A DNA stretch of 64,000 nucleotides from Artemisia argyi. Taxonomy: Eukaryota; Streptophyta; Magnoliopsida; Asterales; Asteraceae. The notes under the pieces were generated by a model. That model had not been told where the DNA came from and ran no database searches. It worked only from the letters and a program-made list of their open reading frames with translations. Shown piece by piece: positions 51,616-62,988 of the stretch. Each line of letters starts with the position of its first letter. Within the stretch, counting starts at the first letter, position 1. The stretch spans positions 124,025,823-124,089,822 of the forward strand of contig CM060685.1 in the NCBI GenBank assembly GCA_030686995.1, given 5' to 3'. The translations under genes were made by a program, and so were the position numbers.

Positions 51616-52049
51616 CCGGGTGTGCAAAATTCGGGTTTCAACAAAAAAAAAAAAAAAAAACAAAAAAAACAAAAATAGAACCGAAAGAAATAAAATCAAA
51701 TTTTAACCAAACCGAATTAAAATGAAAATCGAACCAAACCGAAAACTGAATTCACATAAATATATAGATGTTTTATATATTTATATTAAAAAAAAAATTA
51801 AAACTCTTTTATGGTATGAGTATAATATTTTTTTAAGCTTGAAATTTTTTTGTTGCATAAAACTATATAATTAAATAAATAAATACCTAAAACTATGTAA
51901 TTCGGGTTATTTGGTTCTTTTTCAGTTCGGTTTAATCCAATTAAATTCGATTCGGCTCACTTTTCGGTTTTAACAAAAAAAAATTTTAACCGAAATAATC
52001 GAACCAAATAAATCAAACAACCCGAGAACCAAACTGATGAACACCCCTA
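51616..52049. mobile_element. hAT-like MITE with 8-bp duplication
   Basis: The body is rich in AACCGAA / TTCGGTT words, with ends CCGGGTGTGCA and (inverted) TAGGGGTGTTCA. ATTTAGGG flanks both sides (51608-51615 and 52050-52057). Confidence 0.7.
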
Positions 52050-52268
52050 ATTTAGGGACGGTTTTGAGTTCATATAATCACAAATATTTTTTTAGAGATA
52101 TGGTTGTTATTATAATAGAAAAACCCTACTATCACAATGGCATCACCGTGTTAGTAAATATCTTGTGGCTATCGTTACTAAAGTTTAGAAGGTTGTAAGT
52201 TTAGACTTTACAACGAACCTGGTCATGCCAACTTTCCAAAAAAGAAGGGCGTTACGCAATTTATGTAT

Positions 52269-52410
52269 GGGTAGTGATATCTCCACATATCATTTTACTT
52301 CATACACATAAATTTAGTGGGACCCACATAAATTTTACAAATGAAATTTATGTGAACCCCACTAAATCTATGTATATGAAGTAAAATGATATCTGGAGAT
52401 ATCATTTCCC
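52269..52410. mobile_element. Foldback MITE, 142 bp, with 9-bp duplication
   Basis: Left arm GGGTAGTGATATCTCCACAT, right arm inverted GGGAAATGATATCTCCAGAT; the arms pair over nearly the whole element. TTTATGTAT flanks both sides (52260-52268 and 52411-52419), which fits a Mutator-type insertion. Confidence 0.82.
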
Positions 52411-52881
52411 TTTATGTATTTGTGATGGTAATAGACTATTGTCATGCATAACTATGGCTAACATTATTGGTGACTTGGTACTTATCCATAGTATTCCATA
52501 CTATACTGCTAACAATATTTTCATTTGCAATTCGTCAATTAAGATGCAGATTTTCAGATTATTTGCAATGATATATAGACCTAAAATGCATGACTAAAAA
52601 CATGCCTAATCCATCTATTGATTGACACATGTTTTTGTTACTTTCTCTTTCCAAACATTTACCTTTGATCTTGCTATGTGTCTAAATCTTATTATTAGGC
52701 ATACTTTTAGGCATATTTGTTAGGCATGAGAATCATTTCTCATTTTTATATTCATGTAAGATAAGAAAACGAACTCCAAGTCTATCATATTCAAACTCAC
52801 CTTGAAATACTGATTCAAATCGAAACTGTTGAGTAAAACAAAACAAAAAGTAAATGGTGACGATAATTCATTAAGCTGTAA

Positions 52882-54168
52882 GAGCCTTCGGTAAGGTAAC
52901 ACAGGCAAGTGAGTTAAGCCTTAACACACCACCTTAACGTGGTGTGTTACCTTACCGCCCCCCAAAGGCAAGTCATGCGTTAACGAGCAAAGGCAAGTGC
53001 TTAACGTGCGTTAAGGTGTGATGTTTGTAAAAAAAAAAAAAAAAAAGGGTAACGGCTAATTTTTCAAACGGTTTAAAAAAAAAATTCATTTTGGCCCCCT
53101 ATATTACTAACCGTTTGTAAACGGCTATATGCCTAAAAAAAAAAAAAAAAAAAAAAAACTTTTTCAAACCTATTTTCTTACCACTATAAATACCCACATC
53201 ATACACATTTTATTTTCACACTTACACAACTCAAATTCAACCTATATATACTTCCTTACTATTATTAAAAAAAAAATCAACCAACACTTTCATTTTCACA
53301 ATGGATCCGAATCAAAATAATGAAGAACAAAGGAGTTTCTCCGACGTTGATGATGAACTCGACACGGAGTTTATGATATCCGCGTTCGAATGTCATCATC
53401 AAATGGTACAACAAGAAGCAGCATCGAGCGTTCAACTTTCGTCAAGTCTTACTCGGCAACCACTGACGAGAAACATGCTTATTTTAAAAAGAAGCAAGAA
53501 AGTGCACGAAAGGATGTCGAACGTGCTTTTGGGGTGCTTCAAGGACGTTGGGGTATACTACAACAACCGGCACGTGCACTGGAAGTTGTCAAGTTACGAA
53601 GAATAATGTATACTTGCATAATTTTGCATAACATGATCTTAAAAGATCAAAAGTTTGCACTACGTGAGTATCCGGAAATGTGGGTGGATCCGAAACCATG
53701 GTTTAACCGAGATAGGTGGATCGACAGATGTGATTCACATCGTCGCATACATAGAGAACTACACGACGTTGATATGCATAATCAACTCCGACAAGATCTT
53801 ATGGAGCATGTTTGGGTAAGACGTGTTCAATATGAGAATGAAGAAGAAGATTCCGACAACGATGATTAAATGTTTGTAATATTTATGTTTTAAAACTTTT
53901 TATATGTTTCGTAATGTAATATTTATGCTTTAATTTCGTATTGTAATATGTTTAAGAATTAATGTTATGTTTTAAATAAATGAAGTGTTTGTTAAAATTT
54001 GGGGTTGAAATTGAAAATATTTGGGGTGGAGGTGAGTTAAGGTGAGTTATAGGTGTGTTACCTTAGCGGGGTGGAAAGTTAAGAGTTAAGGTTAAAAGGG
54101 AAAAACTGACGTGGCGCTGAGGTGGCAGTGTGTTAAGACTTAACACACCACCACCTTACCGCGTGCTC
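52882..54168 (+). mobile_element. Deleted PIF/Harbinger element
   Basis: Ends GAGCCTTCGGTAAGGT and (inverted) GAGCACGCGGTAAGGT, with TAA on both sides (52879-52881 and 54169-54171). It is 1287 bp long and encodes only fragments of the transposase (next entry). A TATA box TATAAATA sits at 53185-53192, about 110 bp before the transposase ATG. The separate Myb-like protein of complete elements is absent. Confidence 0.85.
53301..53869 (+). pseudogene. PIF/Harbinger transposase, internally deleted and frameshifted
   Basis: The N-terminal part starts at 53301 (MDPNQNNEEQRSFSDVDDEL) and stays in frame until about 53427. From there the matching frame shifts to STFVKSYSATTDEKHAYFKK, then ARKDVERAFGVLQGRWG and YTCIILHNMILKD, ending at the TAA at 53867-53869. 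Full-length plant transposases of this type are around 400 aa or more. The middle, with the first two catalytic aspartates of the DDE triad, is missing; the ERAFG block with the last acidic residue remains. The deletion joint therefore also breaks the frame, so no active enzyme can be made. Confidence 0.85.
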
Positions 54169-54467
54169 TAACAAACCAAAGTAAATCATTAACTGGATAA
54201 AAGGTTGTAATGATAAGCTTTTATTTAGTGGTTGAGATGAGACACTTGATTGCGCGTTTGCATAAACATGGACTAAAATATTATACAACTAAAACTACTT
54301 TAGACCTATGTGAGTGTTTTAAGCATTTTGGGCAGAATCCAAAAATGTGGAACAGTGATCAGCACATTATATCCTTTAATCATTTGAGTATCTCAGCTTC
54401 GTTAAACTACCTCTTAATAATTATTTTGTGCACCTCGTGGCATATATATTAATCAACTAGTGGCAGC

Positions 54468-54474
54468 TATAAAT
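54468..54474 (+). promoter_or_regulatory. TATA box of P450 gene B
   Basis: TATAAAT lies 55 bp upstream of the ATG at 54529, leaving room for a leader of about 25 nt. Confidence 0.55.
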
Positions 54475-54528
54475 CATGCTTAACTTATATTTTCTAAAGA
54501 GCACATTATTATCTTCTAACTTCTGATA

Positions 54529-57500
54529 ATGGAAACTTGCATGGATTTTTTCTCAAATCCAATTTTTTCACATGTAATCGCACCTCTATTTCTTCTTCTT
54601 ATTTTACAGTATATCAACAATCGACAGCAAAAATATGGAAAGATGACGAAGAGGTTTCATCCTTATGGCGGGACAAAACTTCATCAGCTTATTAACTATA
54701 CCACATTTTATCATTATATGACTGACCTCGCGTCAAAATACAAAACTTTCAGAATTTATAACCCTTTCCATACTGAGGTTTATACAGTTGATCCGGCGAA
54801 TTTGGAGTATATTCTCAAGACCAACTTCGAAAATTATGGCAAGGTATGTGATTAGGATCTCAGATGTATGTTAACATTATATCGTTATTTTTATTGTTAT
54901 AGGGTGAACGTTCGAGTGGTTTTCATGCTAAGCTTTCTGTCTTGAAGCAACATCAAATTTATGAAATCCACACGGTTTATCAAAGAACATAAAAGTAATG
55001 ATGCATCTCATTTGAGTTATGTTTTGAAAGGATTTTATGTACATGAACACTATCACACAGCACAAAAATATTGATGTCCTTATAGTTAGTATACATTCTC
55101 ATATACATGCGTGCATGTGGTAAGAGTCAAATGGTGTTTTGAGGCCGATGCACAAACTCAAAAATTTTAGGATTAAGGAAAAATGTTTTTGAAGATTACA
55201 ATACGAGTCCCTCTTCTAACGTTTGCTTAGAGATAATAATTGTGCAAAAATGTTGTAGGGACCATATATCTATGACATGCTGAACGATCTACTTGGTGAT
55301 GGAATATTCACAGTAGATGGGAATAAATGGCGAGAACAAAGGAAGGTGTCGAGCCACGAGTTCTCTACGAAAGTCTTGAGAGACTTTAGCAGTAAAATCT
55401 TCAAAAAGAATGCAATAAAACTCGGGAACATATTGTCCGAAGCAGCAGATAAAAACCAAATAATTGATATAAACGTAAGTTTCTTGTTTGCTGTAGTAAC
55501 AATCACCCGTTCATCATTGCCATTTAAAAGATAAGCTAGCATCACATACATGCATTTAATATTAATGTGTATATACAGGACTTGTTCATGAAAACAACAA
55601 CAGATTCTATTTTTAAAGTTGGTTTTGGTATTGATCTTGACATTATGAGTGGAACAAATGAAGAAGGTCTTAGATTTAGTCGTGCATTCGATGATGCAAA
55701 CACGTTAACAATTGAAAGATTTATTGATAAATCATGGAAGATCAAGAAGTTTCTGAATATTGGATCTGAAGCAAAGTTAAAGAAAAATGTCGAAGTGATT
55801 GATGAGTTTGTTTATAAGGTGATCCAGATGAAGATTGAACAGATGCACAAGTCAGAGGATGAGTTTTCGGTAAGCTTAGTTTTTATTAAACTCCCATATA
55901 CAAATTGAAGTATGACAGTTGATATTTATACCATATACAAATTGAAGTACGACAGTTGATATTTATCATTTTTCTTCAATTAACTAAGCACTAATTTTTG
56001 GAACTTGCAGTTGAAGAAAGAAGACATCTTATCGAGGTTTGTTCAGATCAATGATAATGATCCAAAGTACCTACGGGATATAATACTAAACTACGTGCTT
56101 GCTGGAAAAGATCCTATAGCGATTTCTTTGTCTTGGTTGATTTACATGCTTTGCAAACATCCTGAAATGCAAGATAAGGTTGCAAAAGAAATTAAGGAAG
56201 CAACAAATGTGAGCGAAGAGATCACAAATGTTGAGGATTTTGTGGCTCTTGTGAACGAGGCTGCACTTGACAAGATGCAGTATCTTTATGCAGCTTTGAC
56301 AGAAACTATCAGACTCTATCCCGCGTTACCAGCGGTATGCAATCTTTTTTCAGCAATTGTGATTTATTATATTCATCATTTTTTAGAATGTTAAATCTTG
56401 GAGGAATTGTGTTGAGTCGACTTGTCCAGCGTTCTTGGGCCGGTTTTGTAAAGAATTAATGTTCTCAAGTATAACAAACCATATTAGTACATTAATTATC
56501 TAATTACTTGATAAGAGTATGTATGCATTCGCTTTTGTTTCAACTAGATTCCGCTTTTCCATAAATTATAAGGAAGGTTTCTGGACTCGAATACACATTA
56601 ATCAGATTTTTACATATCTTTCCCAATTGACTTGATAAACTAGTTTTGCCTGATAAAGATGAAATGTGTCAAATAAAACTTCTTCATACTTGTTCAAATT
56701 AAATCAAAATATTAACCGATTTGATCAGGAATATCAACTGCAATATTAAAGGAATATCTAATGTTAGTTGAATTTAAAATTTCCTAATAATATTGCAGGA
56801 TCCAAAGCATTGTTTTTCAGATGATGTTCTACCAGATGGTTTCAGTTTAAAGAAAGGGGATATGGTATGTTACATGCCATATGCAATGGGAAGGATGACG
56901 TTCATATGGGGTGACGATGCACTTGAGTTTAAACCAGAAAGATGGCTCGATAACAATGGTTGTTTCCATCAAGCAAGCCCCTTCAAATTTACAGCTTTTC
57001 AGGTTAGTATGATATCAATTCATGTCCAAAACGCTGCAAGATATAATTTAGCATATATAACTTCTCTTTGTTATGTTAGTTTTTTTGTTACGGATATAAT
57101 AGGCCAAGTGATACTTGATAGCAGGGGGGGCATTGTCAATTCGAGAGAATCCTACAAATTTTGCTTTATTTTTTGGGCTAGCTCCAAACACCACTAACTA
57201 ATATTTGGAGGATGTAACAAAGGGCAAAACATGAGCGAGATCGAGCTTTGATCTCCACAATAAACGTAGAGTGGTTGCACCTTTTTCTATTAAAAATATG
57301 ATCATTATGAAATCTCCAAATAAATTAAGTAGAAACACGAATAACACAACATCAAAACATTTTTTGTGATCAGATGCGATCCTAAAGAGATTCATCACTT
57401 CCCACAAATCAGATAACTTGTTACCAACAAATTTCTTAATACATTGACTAAAATAAGTTAATTACCACTATCAAAGGGATATCTAATTCGTAATACTTTT

Positions 57501-57755
57501 TCATTATAGTAATCTAATTAACTTAACTATCATTTTGTTTGTCCTATATAGGCTGGACCACGTACTTGTTTGGGTAGAGATTTTGCATACAGGCAGATGA
57601 AGATCTTAGCGTCTATTGTGTTTGGTTGCTTCATGTTCAAGTTGAGTGATGAAAAGAATGTTCCAAGGTACAGAATGTCGATTAATCTTCACATCGACGG
57701 TCAACTACAAGTCAATGTTTTCAATAGATTGGCGTTACACAATCCACAAACATAA
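54529..57755 (+). CDS. CYP704A: Cytochrome P450, CYP704A type, with altered I-helix (gene B)
   Basis: Six exons: 54529-54843, 55259-55474, 55579-55869, 56011-56334, 56799-57002, 57552-57755. All phases are zero and the total is 517 aa. Exons 2, 3 and 5 have exactly the lengths of those in gene A. An N-terminal membrane anchor lies at about residues 10-27. The K-helix ETIR (372-375), the PERW motif and the haem loop FQAGPRTCLG with Cys456 are intact. The I-helix reads AGKDPI (305-310) where the family has AGKDTT, so the conserved threonine of oxygen activation is replaced by Pro and the next by Ile. The frame is otherwise open and well conserved. It could be a diverged enzyme or one losing function; the DNA alone does not decide. 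Confidence 0.92.
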
Positions 57756-60148
57756 AATTTCACTTTACGTATATGCATGCTCAACAAAACATAGCATGTG
57801 CTCATATCGAGCATGGCGGTATTCAATAAAAATGTAACGTTGTGGACTTACATTTACACATCAAGTTAATTTATTTCAGTACAAGTGTTGTTGTGATTCA
57901 TTAGTTGGCGATTTTGTGAATTACAATTTAAGACACCAAGATTTACTGCATATTAGGGGGTGTACCCATACTCCCATAGTACCACAATCCATCTATTTTT
58001 ACTAAAGGTTCGAAACAAATTGTTTGTACATAGACACAAGATACAAAATATATGTTGTTACTTGCAATCTATCTAAACAAAGAGATCCAAGAGGTCAAAC
58101 GCTAACTCAGACACACTGCTTACACACACGAAAAAAGTACATCTGAAACAATAATGATGAAATAACAAACCAAAAATTGGCTAATTATATTGTCTTTAAC
58201 AAAATATCTTCAAACTTTTCCTACTTGACACATCTTGTCCTTGCAATATAAAGATTCCATGTACAGACTATTACAAAACATTTACACATTTAGGTGTTGG
58301 TTTGTTTTTAAGACAAATATCTTAACAACCTCTTAACTCTTACCGAGTCAAACGCGGTCAAACGTTAGACTGTTTGTTTTTCTCTTGTTGGTCAGAGCTA
58401 GCAAGATCTTACTGAGGAAGAGGTGCAAGGGTTATCTTACTGTCTCTTACTCTTGCTACCTCGTTAACCACTTGAACTTGCATGGATCCGCTACAATCTC
58501 TGCTATTGTTTGTGGGGCTTTTCATATTGTTTGTGGGTGTAGTTTTTGTTAGGAAATTAAAAGTTGCAGGTTGTTTTTACGAAGAAGATGCAAAGGTAAG
58601 GAAAGTAATACAAAAAAGAAATCACGGGAATGTTGGTTTAAAAACGTATTTACTTTAACATCTTTTAAGCACATGTGGTGACCAAGGCTTCCATTGTCAT
58701 ATGCTATAGTGAGCAAAACTTTCATTAATTAGGTGCAAAGATTGGACTTAAGTTTTTGAGAAAAAATTACAAGTAATTTGGGTAAAGATAAATAACAGTA
58801 ATTTGGAAGAGATTATGGAATGAATTTTTTCTACATGCTTTGCTTTTTGCGGAAAAATTTACATGTGGCGATATAGTGTATCAGTACTTCGCACGAGCTT
58901 CACATTGGTATCGCCAATCAAAACTTAACCCTTTAAAAAAAATTGTATATCCAATTTTGTTTGGCTCGGTTTAACAAAAAATGTTATGTTTCACATTGAT
59001 TTCGTAATGTGTCGTAGTTGACATCATGTGGTCATCTATCTACATATGTCAGGCCGAAAAAGCTATGACTACCGGAAAAGAAAGGTTAAGTTTCGTAGCG
59101 ATTTCATAATGTCGCGTAGGATAATCTTTACATGCATCAAGAGCTGTCAATTCAAAGAGGGACGACAGTTCTGGAAATATTATCCTAATGTGCGGAGCCT
59201 ACTACGGTAGCTGTGGTCATGGTCAGCCATATATCATCAAATAGGGGTAATCTTGTTATTTAAAAAAAAATCATAAATTTAGGAATATGGTAGTACAAAA
59301 GTGCGTCAAAACAAGAATTAGCTATAGTGTCATTTGGGTCATGAAAAAAATATGCAAAAGTTACCGTTTTAAATTGCATCTATAATGATTAATGATTTTA
59401 GCAATTTTCATAGGTAACTCTATAGCAACACCCATTGGTTAAATTGGGTTGAACGTTTACTTTAGGTGGCTTTGCTTGGTCTAGGTCAAGGGAACTGTTA
59501 CATTCTTTCGGGCATAATTAAATGCTTTCAAATAATTGAAAGCAATCAATCAGTTTGACCACAAAAAATGAAATTATATACCTGTCTATTGGTAAACAGA
59601 CTTGAATTGTGAGAGATAATATATACACCAATTATTTTTACTATACACCATTAGATATCTTGTAAGCTAGATACCTTTGTTTTAATGTGTATTATTGTTA
59701 TGCATTTATTTTCTATTCTTATATACTATTACGTAAAGTGAAGAGAAGGCGAAAAGAGAGAGTTTTAAATGATGAAAATTTTGAATAAGCAAACTTGAGG
59801 AGACAAAGAAGCTCAATGACTACCGGAGGCTCAAATGGTTGAATTTGGATGATCAAATTCAAACCTAATTAAGCAATTTGAATATGAGGATCTTTTGCTA
59901 TTTTATATTTTATTTAGCTCATAGATTGCTCATATAAAAGTCTTGTTTCATGAAATATGGATTAGCTAAACTAAATAATCATGCATCCTCCATGTAAGTA
60001 AGTTTGGTTAAAAGGGTCAAGTTTGTAAGATATTGTTTCTCAATAAAATCAACTTAAATAATTTAAAGCTGAAATAATAAGCAATATATCTTGTTAAGAT
60101 GCAACACACAATTATAAATCACCATTCTAACATAAAACAAAGTGGCCC
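57756..60148. other. Spacer between P450 gene B and the LINE
   Basis: The first 100-150 bp are probably the 3'UTR of gene B. The rest is AT-rich. At 58440-58600 a slightly GC-richer stretch (GAGGAAGAGGTGCAAGGGTT, then GGATCCGCTAC) has no readable product. I see no gene, RNA or defined element here. Confidence 0.5.
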
Positions 60149-62337
60149 TGATCCAATTGGGCTTGGTGACTTTAGGCCGATTAGTCTCATCGGGTGCTAT
60201 TACAAGATTATTACGAAAATGTTAGCAGAAAGGGTTAAACGTGTGGTGGGGGTTGTGGTAGGGGAAGCGCAAAACGCATTTATAAAAGGGAGATTTTTTC
60301 TTGATGGCGTGTTAATAGCAAATGAGACGATGGACTTTCTGAAGAAAAAGAAAAGAAAAAGTTTAATTTTCAAAGTAGACTTTGAGAAGGCGTATGATAG
60401 CATTAATTGGAGATTCTTGCTAGACATTATGAAGAAAATGGGATTTGGGAGTAAGTGGTGCAAATGGGTAGAATCGTGTCTTAGGTCATCCTCGTTGTCC
60501 ATTCTTGTTAATGGTTCGCCATCGGAGGAATTTGGGCTTGAGAGGGGGGTTAGACAAGGTGATCCCTTATCGCCGTTTCTATTTATTTTGGCGGTTGAAG
60601 GGTTGAATGCGAAAGTGAATGAAGCGGTGGAGAAAAGCATATTTAGAGGGGTGGCAGTGGGGGAGAACAATGTTACGGTTTCTCATATTCAATATGCGGA
60701 TGATACTATATTTTTTGGGGAATGGAGTAAAGAGAATGCCAAAGCTCTTATGTGTATTCTTGAATGTTTCGAGGAAGTTTCCGGTCTAAGGGTGAATTAC
60801 AACAAAAGTAAGTTATATGGTATAGGAGTTAATGAGGACGAGATGTCGGACATGGCTACGTGGATGGGATGTGACATTGGGGAGTTTCCGTTTACATATT
60901 TGGGGTTACCAATTGGGGAGAACATGAGGCGGGTGAATGCTTGGAATCCCGTAGTGGACAAATTTAAAAAAAGACTGGGTGATTGGAAAGCTAAAACGTT
61001 GTCGTTCGGGGGGCGTCTAACTTTGGTTAAATTGGTTCTTGATAGCTTGCCTTTGTATTATTTTTCGATGTTCCGCGTGCCTTTGAGTGTACTAAAAAAT
61101 CTTGAGAGAATTCGAAAAAATTTCTTTTGGGGTGGGGGGATTGATGGGAAAAAACTTTCATGGGTCAAATGGGGTTCAATTTTATGTTCTAATAGAGAGG
61201 GAGGGCTTAATGTTGGGTCTTTAAGGGCGAAAAACTTGGCGTTGTTAGGTAAATGGTGGTGGAGATTTAGGAAAGAGGGGGGGGGGGGGGGGGAGTCTTT
61301 GGGTTAGGGTTATTAAGAGTATTCATGGGTCTAGTGGGGGTTTGGGTGACATTAGGGCGTTGGGAGGAGGGGTTAAGGGGGGCGGGGTTTGGAATGAAAT
61401 AATGAAAATTGGTGAAGAGATTGATGGGTTGGGAGTTGAGTTCTCATCCTCGTGTGTTGGGATGGTGGGGGATGGGAGGGACACTAGATTTTGGGTGGAT
61501 AGTTGGGTGGATAATCGGAGGCTTTGCGATAGATTTCCTAGGCTATATCATTTAGATAGACGGAAGGATATTAGTGTGTCGGATAGAGGGAGTTGGGTTA
61601 ATAATATATGGGTGTGGGAATGGGATTGGGTTAGAAGTATTAGGGGTAGGGCAAGTAAGGATTTTGAGGATCTACTTGATGTTTTGGAACATGTTGTTAT
61701 ATCTAATAATCGTAGGGATCGATGGAGATGGACGCTTAGTGAAGACGGTGATTTCAAGGTTAAAGAATTATCAAGTATGATCGAGGAAAATATTCTCCAT
61801 TCGGATAGTGATGGCCAAGAAACGATTTGGAACAAGTTGGTGCCCAAGAAAATTAGTATATTCGTGTGGAGAGCGTTAAGAGGAAGACTTCCGGTTCGTG
61901 AGGAGCTTGATAGAAGAGGTGTGGATTTGGACTCGGTTCTTTGTCCAAGTTGTAATAATTTTGTGGAATCGTGTGCTCATTGCTTGATCACTTGTGATTT
62001 AGCGATGAGTGTTTGGGATAAGATTTTCAAGTGGTGGAAGGTAGGGATGGTTAATGCTTTTTCTATTGATGAATTCTTTTCATCTAATGGAAACGTTAAT
62101 GTTCCTACTCATGTATCTCATGTTTGGCAAGCGGTTATTTGGTCTACCGGGTACTTTATTTGGAAAGAAAGAAATGCTCGCGTGTTTAATAATAAGGTAT
62201 CAAGTACTAACAAGATTGTTCAAGACATTCAACTAAAAAGCTACGGGTGGATTGTGCGAAGATGTAACAAGTATAAAGACATGGATTGGCAACAGTGGTT
62301 ATGGGATCCCATAAATATTCGGCAACAATTAGTGTGA
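60149..62337 (+). pseudogene. LINE ORF2 remnant: reverse transcriptase and zf-RVT
   Basis: The frame up to 61307 gives reverse transcriptase: GDFRPISLIGCYYKIITKML, VDFEKAYDSINW (motif A Asp), RQGDPLSPFLF and YADD (60693-60704). It is broken at a 17-G run (61277-61293). The second frame, to 62337, carries the zf-RVT domain (WKLVPKKIS-like NKLVPKKISIFVWRALRGRL, CPSCNNFVESCAHCLITCD, YFIWKERNARVFNN). The Met codons at 60099 belong to host flank, not the LINE. The endonuclease domain is lost by 5' truncation, so no active protein is expected. Confidence 0.9.
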
Positions 62338-62817
62338 GTACAGTGTTTATTTCAGTTCTGGTATACTTTCTGTGGTGTCTGTATTAATGTTCCAGTGAGG
62401 CCTGCGTTTTTCCTTTCAGTTGGTTATGCTTCTGTGGGTCTGCAGTGCATGTGTATCAGCCCAGATTGTGTCTGCAGTATCATTCTTGCAAGTTGCAATG
62501 TGACAAATTGAATGTGTTTGTATTTTCCTTGTTTGGCAGTAGTTTATGGGTGGTCCTAGTTTCATAGGTGAATCTTTCTCTTGTGGGCCTGGCCACTTAT
62601 GTCATTTGTTATATTTTTGAGTTTGTATTGGTTTTTATGTCTGTGTTTGGCTTAGTGTTTCGAGTTTGAGAGTTTGCCTTTGTATTTTTTGCTTATTTTG
62701 GGTCATCCTTTTTTAATTAGCTTGTTTAATTGAGGAGGATGCCTTGTATTGTATTTGGGGTTTTTCCCTTTGTTGTCTTATATATCTTGTTGCCTTTCAA
62801 AAAAAAAAAAAAAAAAA
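60149..62817 (+). mobile_element. 5'-truncated L1-type LINE with poly-A and target duplication
   Basis: ACAAAGTGGCCC is present at 60137-60148 and again at 62818-62829, directly after an A run of about 18 that ends the element. The insert starts inside the reverse transcriptase (TGATCCAATTGGGCTTGGTG). The perfect duplication, intact tail and long open frames point to a recent insertion. Confidence 0.92.
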
Positions 62818-62988
62818 ACAAAGTGGCCCAACCATTAAAAGTATATAATGTCATATATAAACTTCCAACTTATGATAGTCAACTCTTTTGAGTGATATTA
62901 TATGGCATTTACTCGTCATGTATTAATAAATACGTCTCGTTCTTATTATATTCTACTCATTCTGGGTATACAGTCACCAACATAACCC

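Noticed and set aside
60200..60670. 156-codon minus-strand frame within the LINE
   Set aside because: Shadow of the reverse transcriptase frame, which has all key motifs on the plus strand.
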